From: Helichrysum umbraculigerum
Lineage: Eukaryota; Streptophyta; Magnoliopsida; Asterales; Asteraceae
Assembly (NCBI GenBank): GCA_949592205.1
Contig: CATIUR010000001.1
Span: 265,262,250-265,326,249 of the forward strand
DNA: 64,000 nt
Direction: 5' to 3'
Position 1 is the first letter of the stretch. The number at the start of each line of letters is the position of its first letter. The notes under the pieces were generated by a model that saw nothing but the letters and a program-made list of their open reading frames with translations, had not been told where the DNA came from and did no database searches. The translations under genes and the position numbers were made by a program. Shown here in pieces: positions 1 to 11,847 of this stretch.

Positions 1-239
1 ATTTGGTCAGTTTATTTGTACAATCAGTATTATCGAGGCTCCCAGTCTCATTACGTATGAGATATATAGGAAGGAATCTGTCTGCTAAATTTAAAGTGCA
101 ATTTCTTGGTATTACACTGACGACCTAAGGTGGTTTGTCGATTTCTAATTCTATCGTGTACTTAGAATCTAAGGAAAACACAATAATAGTTTAGCAGTAA
201 GTAAGATCTTCCAAAGTAAGTAGTATAGAGGCAGTCGGG
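1..239 (-). pseudogene. Decayed start of retrotransposon protease region
   Basis: Downstream of the gag relic on the minus strand, conceptual translation gives short stretches resembling the gypsy aspartic protease region (an ILLTLED-like piece and an NCTLNLAD-like piece), separated by in-frame stops. No complete active-site motif is visible before the window edge. The rest of pol, if present, lies outside the window to the left. The call rests on position after gag and on faint family resemblance. Confidence 0.5.
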
Positions 240-1343
240 TTATCTAAAAGCGAACGTACCCGTGTTGAGTAAGTCAGCAAGCTTCGGGTCCTGGTGGTCC
301 TCCCGAGCGTTGAGTGCGTAGAATCTTCCTCGAGCAGTGTTGTTATTTTTGTTTTTCAGCTGTGGGCAATCCTTCCTGAAATGCCCGGTACCATTGCACT
401 CATAGCAGGTCTTGGGTGCGGAGGTGTTGGTACCAGTTGTGGCTGTTTTTCAATCTTTGGCCACATGCCCGAATCGCTTGCATTTGGTGCAAGGACACGA
501 ACCATCATGATTAAGGCTGCATTTTGAGCAATAAGGCTTGCTTCCATTATACTCTTTCTTGTCGCCAGAGTCAGTTGGGTAGGTTTTAGCAGTCTCAACC
601 TTTTTGTTGGAGGGGTTAGGGTTTCCTTCCCACTTGCGTTTGCTAGAGTTTCCGGCAGGTGTTGCAGATGTCTCTCGTCGGACGATCTGCGCTATGAGCT
701 CATGTGCCATACGGATGGCACTTTGGATGGTTCCAGGCTTCGATGAAGTGACATTCCCCTGAATATCCTTTGGGAGTCCGCGGATGTACCTTTCAATACG
801 CTTGCGTTCAGGATCTACCATGGATGGGCAGAGAAGAGCGAGCTGCTGAAATCGGGTTGTATAACCAATGATGTCGGTTCCCTGAACTGTCAAGTGCCAG
901 AATTCATCTTCCAATCTTTGGAGTTCTTCATTGGGACAGCACTCATCCCTTAACATCCTTTTCAGTTCCTCCCATGGGAGTTGATATGCAGCATCAATTC
1001 CCACAGACTGAATGTACGAGTTCCACCACGTCAGAGTACCTTCCAGAAATGTACAGGTGGCATATTTGACTTTACAGTCTTCGGGACAGTTATAGATTCT
1101 GAAGACTGACTCCATTTTCTCGATCCACCTGACTAACCCAATGGCACCTTCCGTACCCTTAAAGTTCAGGGGTTTGCAGTTGAGAAAATCCTTGTAGGAA
1201 CAAGGCTTGGTAACAGGAGTAGGGGTAGTATTGACTGTCTCGTTACTTCTTCGAGAGTCTTGAGCAGCCATGGCTTCAGCTACTGTTCGAGCAACAATTG
1301 TATTGAGTTCAGCTTCACTGTAACTCTTCCTCTTTGGCGGCAT
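240..1343 (-). pseudogene. Broken Ty3/gypsy gag (retrotransposon capsid/nucleocapsid)
   Basis: The intact part, 1343-450, encodes 297 residues. It begins MPPKRK, carries a retrotransposon gag core (a WIEKMESVF segment, then TWWNSY, then GLPKDIQGNV) and ends in a basic linker with two cysteine clusters. The first CX2CX4HX4C zinc knuckle starts in the last residues, but the codon at 447-449, where its final cysteine should be, is TGA. The frame then stays open for about 70 codons, crosses a second, intact CCHC knuckle and stops at 242-240. The protein would bind element RNA and form virus-like particles. The primer site and LTR lie upstream on the same strand. Seen: domains, stop and strand. 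Inferred: a dead copy, because the downstream protease region is also interrupted. Confidence 0.88.
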
Positions 1344-2127
1344 GATTCTTCAATAAAAGCAAGGGAAAATGTGAGTTTTTGTGTAAGAGTATGATTATCG
1401 TAGTTGCATATATAACGGTAATATATCACAACACAAGTTACAATCAATAGTGTAGAATGATAGTGGTTGTAATCATTTAACTTGCGAGTTCAAATGATTA
1501 CGAGAATTAAGGTTTACAAAGAGTGTTGGGAATATCACATCCGGACAGATATCGATCGTTATACAAAACGTGATAGGGAGGCAAGAAAGGATTTTTGTAC
1601 TTAGGTATATGTCGATCCTGATTGTTAATCGGTCCGTACCGAATAGAATGTTGAAGTTCTTAACTCTACCAGGGTAAGCCTATTTCGAAGAGATGACCCT
1701 CGAAGTCAGGGCACATCCCGGTACTATTTTCCTGACTCGATTAACTTACCGTTGGCGAGTTCTAAGGTTTGTCTGAACAATGAGTGTGTTACTAAGTATC
1801 TGAGGCCTATTAATATCCATACTATATAATAGCCTAATCATATATATATATAAACCATATATATATACGTATCCACCTAGTTGTGTCTAGCACAAACAAA
1901 TAAGAGTCTCGGTTCTCTCGTGATCAGAGTCAACTAATGCATCCCTGTTCGATATAACCCATTTCAGATTTCACATCATCTTCATTAAATTGTACATAGT
2001 TGATCAGGCTATGTTAAATTAAACTTGTATGATGTAATCCCTGAACCAGTTATACCTAATAAGGAATACTGCCTAACAGTCATAGTCTAGGCCCACTAAA
2101 TGCAACCTAGTTTGCTATAACCTTAGG
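1344..2127 (-). other. Untranslated leader of the gypsy element
   Basis: About 780 bases separate the primer-binding site from the gag start. No ORF is visible on either strand. The stretch includes a TA-rich piece near 1840-1870. It is read as the 5' leader of the element whose LTR begins at 2142. Confidence 0.6.
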
Positions 2128-2138
2128 CTCTGATACCA
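2128..2138 (-). other. Primer-binding site, initiator Met tRNA type
   Basis: The minus strand reads TGGTATCAGAG three bases inside the LTR edge, the usual complement of the 3' end of plant initiator methionine tRNA. It fixes the element as minus-strand and marks the LTR boundary at about 2142. Confidence 0.85.
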
Positions 2139-2687
2139 ATTTGTCACACCCCCAATTTCATGATTTGCGGAAGCGACTATTTTGGGGCGTGACTAATCAA
2201 ATATCAAAACACCAAAGTACAAGCAAACGACTCTAAATGAGATGTTTTAGAAAATACATTACATTACAAAAGTAGTACAGAGTTTTAAGTCATAAGTATA
2301 CATCATTAGCGAGTTCGCAAAATGATTCTGAAGATTTTAAATACATAATCAAAGTACAAAAGATAATGCCAATAAAATCTTCATAAGTGTTTATGCATGC
2401 GACTCGTACTAGCTTAGCATACCCTGCGTGCCATCCTACTGTTGCTGAGTACCTGAGAATGCATCACTAAAAGCGTCAACCAAAAGGTTGGTGAATCTCA
2501 CAGGTTTGTAATAAACAGTAATAAAAGGTTAACGTAAATCAATAAGTAAATCATTTCACAAACAAGTAAAACGGTAAAGTATAATTGTATAATTGTAGTA
2601 GGGTCGGTCTATCTTGCCATGAGCCATCATAGTCGAAGCTTAACACGTCAGTAACGTACAATCAAGTACAAGTAAATTGCCCCCGTG

Positions 2688-3981
2688 TATAACACCCCTC
2701 GTTTCATTATAAACAATTAATATAATAATGGCGACTCGGAAGCGTATATTTAAAACATACTGTCAATGTACTCAAAATGTCAATAAACTTTTTCAAAACT
2801 AATTACATGACATTTTGACAAACTCGGTGTTATATAATTCAAAATACTTCTTTGATTATCAAAATCAAATCAGAGTAACAGCCTGTCAAACATTCCATCC
2901 AGTCAAAACACTTCCTGCCCTGCCCAATATGTCCCATCTATTTCAACCTGCAGGAAGAACTGTGGTGGGGTTAGCATAAAGCTAAGTGAATGAAACTATA
3001 AGCAACAGACCAACTTAGCATAACAATCTGTTTACATCAAATAACAATAAACAGAAAATCAATCAATCACTCGACATCCAATCAATGTCATACGCGCAAC
3101 ATCATGAGGATCGGTGGTTCTTGAGACACCCTAATACCGGTTTGGTACTCAAGGAACTCTTATCAATCATCTGTATTGGACTATACAGAATTACCGATAA
3201 CCAGTTGTTAATCACACACGACCTAGATCTCTAAACCAACGTTTCAAGTTTCCGAGATCTCCTGTCGTCTACGATAACAACCAAGTCCAACTTTCAAGTC
3301 AAGTTGACCTCAGAATCTTACATACTAGCACAACCAGCCAAGTAAGCAACTAGTTAAACTATCATGGCAAGATATCTCAAAAGATGCATCATATCAAAGT
3401 AATACTATAAATTACTTGTTGTAAATCAAATCATTACAACTAAATCACACTGAGGTTACAGATCCACTCACCGAATACCTCAATCATCCACTCAGTAGTC
3501 TAATATCACTGAGTCTTCTGTGTATAAATTGATTAAGAACAAGATGATGATGATGATGAAATCTGATGATGATGATGAAACTAGCATCAAGATCACATCT
3601 TCACTTTTGATTCACACTTTGATTTAGATTTCATAGGGTTTTTGAAGATTTCTAAGTTTTTGAAAAATAAACTTTCCTAAAAGGGAAAGTAATAAATAGG
3701 TCGGCCCTCTCCAACCGACTTCAATTATACGGGTATAATTTAATACCCCATCTCAATCTATTGTCTGGAACCTGAAAAACATTTGCGAGTCCAAACATTT
3801 TATTGTACCGTCAACTATATTAATTTACAACAATTAATAATTCACTTATCACATTGGAATATTCGGCTCCTATTCCAATTATTTCAACTAATTCAAGCAA
3901 TATTATTTCCAAACACATTTAAATACTAATTTAAATCAAGAAATAATATAAAACAACTAGGTCCATTTCGAGGATGTTACA
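2688..3981 (-). repeat. LARD 3' LTR (copy 1)
   Basis: It is 1294 bp, the same length as the copy at 8195-9488. Four differences are visible by eye, for example a versus c near 3180 and g versus c near 3680. It contains a gatgatgatgatg tract near 3543-3580 and the shared LTR motif gtctggaac near 3764. Confidence 0.95.
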
Positions 3982-3996
3982 ACTCTCCCCTCCTTA
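3982..3996 (-). other. Polypurine tract of the LARD
   Basis: The minus strand reads TAAGGAGGGGAGAGT directly against the 3' LTR, the expected position for the plus-strand primer of reverse transcription. Confidence 0.8.
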
Positions 3997-4018
3997 AAGA
4001 GATTTCGTCCCCGAAATC

Positions 4019-7000
4019 TAACCTCATTCAATCTAACTAATGTGATATAATCACATACATCTTAGCATACATTAGTCCTCAATAGCAATTTACAACTATT
4101 CTTAGACTAGTTGAATTCTTTCCACATGCACATGTTCCCATGAACATGCTTCTATCCTTTCCTACGCACACATACAGTGCATCCAAACCCATATCATCAA
4201 TCAGATATATCTTATGAAACCAACACTTACTTCAACAAGTGAAACCTACAATCACTTAATAGGTCTATACAACCAGAAATTAGCAATGTGCTAAAATCCT
4301 TAACCTATTCTTACTATTCATCTCTGTTAATAACAAAACAGCAATCACATTATCACATCAGTGGTTATTAAAACACAATGTACCTAGCAACACTGAAATA
4401 TAATTCAGCTCACGACCACAATCAGTCTAACATACAGATCACAATCTTAAATCTCTACCATCAAAGATCTGTAATTCAAATCTAGGTTAACTTTTTATTC
4501 AAAAGTTTCATACCTATACTCTTTTGAACAATCTTTAATGTTCACATATTATTTCAATCATATGAAATCCTTTACTTAAAAGTACTCCAAATTCATATCA
4601 CCTTAATAAGCAAAGCAGAGGTCACACTCAGTAGGTAAAACTACAATCAACAAGTACTTTGCTCAATCAACAATAGTACCACAATCAAATATTACCTACA
4701 TTCAATCAACCTCTACATTGACTTATTTCCACTTACAACTCCTTTCATTACAACCTATCAATTGTCAACAACAACAATGATATAAACAATAATTACAACA
4801 CTAATGATTATACATTTCAGTACACCTATCAATACTTACTATTTATCTTCAAAGTCTAACTAACCATTAAGTTAGAACTTATTTATTACTTAAACTGGTA
4901 AGACATTCAGAATCTTATCTTAGCAACCAGTTAATTCAATTCACATTCTTAAATCTTAAACTACTAATCATAAGTAATTAGAAATTATACAACTTTAACC
5001 ACTCAATCATTCAACACTAGATCTCGTCAATCTAGCAACTAAGTCAGTCTTAATCCACATATTATGATACTACAAGTCAATCATCACAATATCACATTAT
5101 CAAAATGTGCTACTTTCCAACACATTTCTTCTAAAATCTACATCAAGTTAATCACCGTTAACTGACCTCCACGTATCTTATAGCACATTTTAATTCATTC
5201 TATTAAAACTTATCATGTCATTTATTATCAGGTATACCACACATACATACCTACATAATTTCAAGTATTCTCTAAAATGGACACATACACATCAATTCCA
5301 TTTAATTCTATACACTAGGCCATTCAGACTGTTAAAGTCTTTATCAAGCCTTCTCAGTACTATTAGTCATCACATATCCATACCACAGGACATGGAACAA
5401 TCACCAACTCTATGTTTCATTTATATACATAATACATCATATATAACTTAAAAAAATTTAAATCTAAACTTACAGTAAAAGTTTGGTGAATACAATCATC
5501 ACCTATCAATTTCAAGGTTTCCCTTAATTTCTATTATCCACAATTATACGCAATCAGGTTTTCAACCCCAAATTTCAAACAATCATTATTCTTAAACCAT
5601 CAAAATAATGATCATTGCACTTAATTACATACCTGATTTCTTAAAATATGAATAACTATTCAATTCATATTTCCTCAATTTATTAACAAAGATCAACTAA
5701 ATCTTTAATACAATTCAACTTCCAGATATCCTTTCATATCTTTTCTTACTTGGATCTAATCCCAATTTACTACTTTATCCCTTACTTCATTTGTATACTA
5801 TCAACAATTAACTAAAGAATTCATTCGATTCTTTCAATACTTAAGTAATTCACCATGAGGTACAAATCAACCTACAGAATCATTAATAATAACCTTCAAT
5901 TATTTCGCTTCTCACATTCTTACCCAATCATGGCTGTCATCACAAGCCTCATACACTGGTAGGACTGTCTTATCACAATTCTAATCAATGTGATTTAATT
6001 ATTCTAACATATCTTAGCAAAGTATAACTGTCATATCATAACATGACTTCACATCAATATAATTTCTTAACAGGTATTCAGTTCAAATATCAAATATTAC
6101 TTAATTGAATACTCAATTACACTTAACAATATTTCATTTACTTAATACTAGCTTTAAGTAATAATCAAGTTTCACAAACTTAAACAATTCATCTATCTCC
6201 TTTGGATCTTAAATGACCCATTTCAACATGTTTTGGACTAATCAAGGAATTCAATCATATTCCCCCAAAATCATAACATTATAATCTATGTTAGACTATT
6301 TTAACACACACAGTTGACTATTTGTCAACTTCAATTTCAATCAATCAATCAATAAAATTCTCTAATTGCTGTTCTCAAGTTTGACCCAAACTCAAACCAA
6401 TCACAAACAATTAATTTTATACACATTTCCCTATTCATGGTTTGATTTTCAAAGTTAATACACTATCAATATTAACTCCCAACAAACCATTTCATCTTAT
6501 ATGTTCACTTTCAAACATATATTTTAAATTATTACTTTCAATAATTTTATCAATCCTTCACAAGGACAAAATCCACCTACATCAATCTTGGCTCCATACA
6601 AGCCATTTCATATTGTATGTTTACTTTCAAACATAAACTTCACATTATTACATTCAATAATGCTAGGAATTCCTCAAGCAAGACAATATCAACTTATCTC
6701 AACTTTGGCTTCATACAAGCCAAATACCAAATAGTGATTCATTTAAACACTATACAAATCCATCTATGGACAATTTAACACAATCGGTTACAACTATATT
6801 TTCAACAAAATCATATTTATCATTTATGTTTATCATCAAAACAACTATCAATGACAAATATAGTTACACTCGCACCTTACAGTTTAACTGTCACAGTTCT
6901 ATCAACTGATTGTTTTCTTATCCTAACAACTATTAAACCACTTAGCAGACTTTCATGCTTAATTATTCAAAATCACATTACATTTCTTTTATACCAAGTA

Positions 7001-8180
7001 GCCTCAACAAATTCATGTGACACAACATAATATAACAACGGTGATCAGGCGTTGCAAGATTATGTTCTTCACAATCCATTCTCAGGCTACTCTACATTAT
7101 AATTATCCATGTGATTTACTCTTATCTCATATATATTAAATACTTCATGATTTCAAATCAATCAAAATCCATTTAATAGTTTCTAACAGCTGATACATAC
7201 TCAAAATCAGCTTACTACTTACATATTCAACCATTTATGCTGAACAATGTCCTTATTTACTTCACATTCAGGACACATCTTAATTAACTATCATCACTTT
7301 AACATATGCTATACTACCCAGCATCAATGTCACAACAAGCTTACTCAATCAGGTTACTATAAAACATTTCATCTATTAATTCACAATTGATCAGAAAGAT
7401 CTATCACTTCCCAAATCAATTTCACATTATTATACTCTACGTGTCTCATAAATCTATCCATCCTGGTTTAAATCAAGTGTTTAACTATAGTCCAAACATA
7501 TCATATAGTCACATAAACACACGTTTTCTTAATTAGCAGTCATCCTCAAATCAAATGACACAACATTCCTTAACAAGGATTTAGATCACACCTTGTGATC
7601 AATCCATTAACATAATACTATCAATTATTCTGTCTCACCAATAAAGACACTCTCAGGTTCTAACATCAATCCAGTTGAACCTTAATCAACTCTTTTCTAT
7701 TTACTTAATCATATTTCTGCATTCTTAATTCAATCAGAAATAACCACAACAATGAACAACAATGAGCATCTCATTTAATACCTCTATCCTCATGTCAACC
7801 CATAGCAATCAATAGTTGACTCAAAACTGGGAAATCATAGCAGTTTGACTCAATTAACTTCACTATAAAGCTTACTCAACATAACAGAGTAAACAATTCA
7901 AGTTAATGTAAATTAACATAGGCTTATTGAAGATTACCTGACAATCTTAAGCCCACGAGTGTTGAGGAAACATGAAATATACCAATCAGATACTCATGTT
8001 CCTCCGTCTCTGCAATCAAATAACAACTTCACAACTTGTTAAGGGTTAGTACATATTTAACTAATCACCTTCTCACACATTCACTAATCAACTAAACCCA
8101 CACCTTCTGGAATGTTTGACTCAACTCAATCAAAGTTTAGGATTGAACATTCTATCATGTCAAATTCACCCAAACTATTG
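4019..8180 (-). other. LARD internal region, non-coding and G-poor on +
   Basis: About 4.2 kb without a convincing ORF. The + strand is strikingly poor in G: a typical 60-base line has 3-5 G against 10-16 C (for example 7261-7320). The element's sense strand is therefore C-poor. A tandem duplication of about 116 bp lies at 6484-6716. The small ORFs here (5215-5451, 6442-6636) have low-complexity Ser/His/Leu/Ile-rich translations and are taken as chance. Confidence 0.8.
6484..6716. repeat. 116-bp tandem duplication inside the LARD
   Basis: Two diverged copies (6484-6599 and 6600-6716) both start with aarccatttcat and share a cactttcaaacata-like block and a tggctycatac end. A third copy begins at 6717 but stops after a few bases. 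Confidence 0.75.
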
Positions 8181-8191
8181 CTCTGATACCA
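8181..8191 (-). other. LARD primer-binding site, initiator Met tRNA type
   Basis: The minus strand reads TGGTATCAGAG, three bases from the LTR at 8195. It is the same primer class as the host element at 2128. Confidence 0.88.
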
Positions 8192-8194
8192 ACT

Positions 8195-9488
8195 TATAAC
8201 ACCCCTCGTTTCATTATAAACAATTAATATAATAATGGCGACTCGGAAGCGTATATTTAAAACATACTGTCAATGTACTCAAAATGTCAATAAACTTTTT
8301 CAAAACTAATTACATGACATTTTGACAAACTCGGTGTTATATAATTCAAAATACTTCTTTGATTATCAAAATCAAATCAGAGTAACAGCCTGTCAAACAT
8401 TCCATCCAGTCAAAACACTTCCTGCCCTGCCCAATATGTCCCATCTATTTCAACCTGCAGGAAGAACTGTGGTGGGGTTAGCATAAAGCTAAGTGAATGA
8501 AACTATAAGCAACAGACCAACTTAGCATAACAATCTGTTTACATCAAATAACAATAAACAGAAAATCAATCAATCACTCGACATCCAATCAATGTCATAC
8601 GCGCAACATCATGAGGATCGGTGGTTCTTGAGACACCCTAATACCGGTTTGGTACTCAAGGAACTCTTATCAATCATCTGTATTGGCCTATACAGAATTA
8701 CCGATAACCAGTTGTTAATCACACACGACCTAGATCTCTAAACCAACGTTTCAAGTTTCCGAGATCTCCTGTCGTCTACGATAACAACCAAGTCCAACTT
8801 TCAAGTCAAGTTGACCTCAGAATCTTACATACTAGCACAACCAGCCAAGTAAGCAACTAGTTAAACTATCATGGCAAGATATCTCAAAAGATGCATCATA
8901 TCAAAGTAATACTATAAATTACTTGTTGTAAATCAAATCATTACAACTAAATCACACTGAGGTTACAGATCCACTCACCGAATACCTCAATCATCCACTC
9001 AGTAGTCTAATATCACTGAGTCTTCTGTGTATAAATTGATTAAGAACAAGATGATGATGATGATGAAATCTGATGATGATGATGAAACTAGCATCAAGAT
9101 CACATCTTCACTTTTGATTCACACTTTGATTTAGATTTCATAGGGTTTTTGAAGATTTCTAAGTTTTTGAAAAATAAACTTTCCTAAAAGCGAAAGTAAT
9201 AAATAGGTCGGCCCTCTCCAACCGACTTCAATTATACGGGCATAATTTAATACCCCATCTCAATCTATTGTCTGGAACCTGAAAAACATTTGCGAGTCCA
9301 AACATTTTATTGTACCGTCAACTATATTAATTTACAACAATTAATAATTCACTTATCACATTGAAATATTCGGCTCCTATTCCAATTATTTCAACTAATT
9401 CAAGCAATATTATTTCCAAACACATTTAAATACTAATTTAAATCAAGAAATAATATAAAACAACTAGGTCCATTTCGAGGATGTTACA
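8195..9488 (-). repeat. LARD 5' LTR (copy 2)
   Basis: Partner of 2688-3981, with the same length and near-identical sequence. It is followed by the target duplication at 9489-9493. Confidence 0.95.
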
Positions 9489-9714
9489 CTGTGAGTGCTA
9501 ATCCAAAAACACTCATATAATACGAGTAAGAAACGTCCGTTTATACAGTAGGGTTCGTGGTGGCGCTACCACCCCGGGCGGGGATTGTCAGTCCCATATG
9601 GATCCATATACTAAAACTCACGCTTATCGTATAATTAACAACTATGATTCAGAGGACTTCATTGGATTAAAAGGAAACTCATGTAATTCAGTATATCAAT
9701 AAATCTATAGGTCT

Positions 9715-9930
9715 GTAAGTCGGTAAGTAAATAAGTTGGTAAAGTAATAAAGCATAAGTCTGTCGTATAGTAATTCAGTAAAATAATAAGTCAGTAAGTT
9801 CGAAAACAGTAAAGCCTGTCAATAAGTCAGTTTGTTTGCAACGTAGTAAAATAGTAAAGTATAAGTTTATCAAATAGTAAGTCGGTAAAGTAACAAGTTG
9901 ATAAAATAATACATTTGCACATGTAATCAA
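9715..9930. repeat. Degenerate short tandem repeats in the LTR
   Basis: Many loose copies of an agtaagtcggtaaagtaa-like unit of about 10-20 bp. They lie in the outer gypsy LTR just beyond the LARD insertion. Confidence 0.6.
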
Positions 9931-10520
9931 GTAAATCAAGTAATGCATCTCCCCCAAAGCAAAAAAAGTAAAATGGGGCTGTGAGACTCACCTGAGTCAC
10001 TGAGCAATGTAAAGCAGAAACCAAGTAAGAAGGTTCTCCAAACCAGTAACCTCTAACGTCCTAAACGTAAGAGATATATTAACAGAAGTACTTAAAATTA
10101 TGTTAATTATTTGATTGTTTTGAAAGATCTTTTGAGTTCAAATATGTATGATTCGTTGGTGATGATATATTAAGAATTATTAATGTCTTTAGAGTTGAAA
10201 ACATTTGTATCTCGCATTGTGTTAATTGGTTGTGTGTATGTATATTTACATATACATATATACTTATATATATCTGAAATAATGTCCCAAAAATTGTGGT
10301 TGCGTATATTTTGGGTATATTCTTTAATAATTTAATGTGTTTATCCGAAGTTATAATGCGATCAGTACGTGGCCAAAGCAGGATGTTATAATTTTATTTT
10401 AAGTTTTTGTAACATTGATGTGAAGTTTAAGAAAAATAGCTTAACATGGTATAATATCATGTGAAGCTTTTCATATTCTTATGTTAACACAAAAATTCTA
10501 TGTTAAGTTTTAACATAAAT

Positions 10521-10551
10521 AGCTTCACATGGTATAATACCATGTGAAGCT
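10521..10551. repeat. Perfect 31-bp palindrome
   Basis: The arm agcttcacatggtat, one central base, then its exact reverse complement. A related imperfect version lies near 10437-10477. It sits just before the 32-bp tandem array and could form a hairpin in RNA or a cruciform in DNA. Confidence 0.9.
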
Positions 10552-10606
10552 TTTCACTTCTATTATGTTAACATCAAAATGTTATGTTAAGCTTTAACAA
10601 AAAAGA

Positions 10607-10738
10607 GCTTAACACAATATTACCCTATGTGAAGTTTAGCTTAACACAATATTACCCTATGTGAAGTTTAGCTTAACACAATATTTATCCTATGTGAAGT
10701 TTAGCTTAACACAATATTTACCCTATGTGAAGTTTAGC
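10607..10738. repeat. 32-33-bp tandem array, four copies
   Basis: Units start at 10607, 10639, 10671 and 10704 with gcttaacacaatatt and end in tatgtgaagttta. The 100-aa ORF across it is a by-product of the repeat. Confidence 0.9.
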
Positions 10739-11149
10739 TTAAAATATTCCCACAGACCATATGTTTATACTTCACGTGGTCATGCTAAGCACCATGTTAA
10801 GCTAAAACTTTATGTGAAGCTCCTGGTTTGCATAATCCAGTTTTTCAATCCGAATTCAAAACATGTTTTTGTTATTGATTCGAGTTGTGTTCTTTTACAA
10901 GTGTTTTCAACAATCTTCATGCAAGTTTTACCCTTTGATTTCACCCTTTTATTACACACATAAGCCCATTTATTTTTGTACATAGTATATATATATTTTC
11001 ACTCAAAATAATCATCACCAACAATTTATCTTACAATGTTTTGATTTGTTTTTAGTTTTCAATCTATCATAATCATCAATATTTAGCAATTGTAACAACA
11101 ATTTATGAAAGAAAAGAAATGGAGAAAGTTCTCACAGTGATTTAAAAAT

Positions 11150-11198
11150 GGAGATGATGATGGTGCGATGATGATGATGCTATGATGAGATGATACAC

Positions 11199-11235
<37 letters not shown>
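11150..11235. repeat. ATG/CAT trinucleotide tract in the LTR
   Basis: Runs of gatgatgatg occur here in the outer LTR. Similar tracts occur in the LARD LTRs (3543-3580) and in the right-edge LTR (63665-63705). Confidence 0.8.
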
Positions 11236-11847
11236 AACTAGTTTTTGCTCATGCTATTGTTAATTTTGTTGATGTTGTTTTAATCTTGTTGTTGTTTGAA
11301 GATGAAACCGAGAGAAGAAGAGAGAGCGAGAGAGAGCAGAGACTAAGTGTGCGAGTGTGTGATCTGTATTATTGGAGTTGGCTCCAATAATTGATGTTAG
11401 TTGAAAATTTTAGACCCGTGTTTGTTTACCCGATCGTAATGTAGTATAATGTTTTCAAATAATAATTTCCTAATTATAAAATCGTATGTGTTTTCAATTG
11501 AAGTATTTCATAAAAATACTTTTAGTGAGTTATAAAAATATAACATTGTTTTACTTTATATGTACGGATAGTTTTCAGTGTACAAAATGTGTCTAAATTT
11601 TCAAACGAGTAAATAATTATTATTCTCATTAATAATACATTATTTAAAAATGTTTTGTACCAATGTCCGTATTTGAGATTGCGCGTTCTTTCAGATTCGT
11701 TTATATTTGATTATTAAATAATTATTTTGTGTCATATATAGAATTATATATATAATATCTGAATACTTTCGTATTAATGCATACCAAGTGCGAATAATTA
11801 AAGTTTAAAATAGGAGCTAATTTAGCCCCTTTTGACCGGATGTCACA

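Larger units (their letters stand above)
2688..9488 (-). mobile_element. Young non-coding LTR retrotransposon (LARD)
   Basis: Two direct repeats of 1294 bp (2688-3981 and 8195-9488) flank a 4.2-kb interior with no credible ORF. On the minus strand the order is LTR (TGTAAC...GTTATA), primer site at 8191-8181, interior, polypurine tract at 3996-3982, LTR. Flanking pentamers are ccgtg (2683-2687) and ctgtg (9489-9493), a target duplication with one difference. By eye I find about four substitutions between the LTRs, so insertion is recent. A near-palindrome at 4001-4018 next to the polypurine tract resembles the 3' end of Tekay/Del-type gypsy elements, which suggests a derivative mobilised by a coding relative. 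Confidence 0.92.
2142..11847 (-). mobile_element. Long LTR of a Ty3/gypsy element, split by a nested LARD
   Basis: On the minus strand the LTR begins TGTGACATCC at 11847 and ends ...GGTGTGACA at 2142, next to the primer site and gag. It is the element's 5' LTR. Removing the nested element at 2688-9488 leaves about 2.9 kb. The LTR holds degenerate short repeats (9715-9930), a perfect palindrome (10521-10551), a 32-bp tandem array (10607-10738) and an ATG-triplet tract (11150-11235). The partner LTR is beyond the left edge, so the target duplication cannot be tested. No protein-coding ORF is credible here. Confidence 0.75.

Noticed and set aside
5215..6636. Small ORFs inside the LARD interior
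   Set aside because: Short, compositionally driven by the G-poor strand, with no gag or pol resemblance.
11205..11235. Trinucleotide run as a coding Met/Asp repeat
   Set aside because: Lies in an LTR, with equivalents in other LTRs; non-coding.
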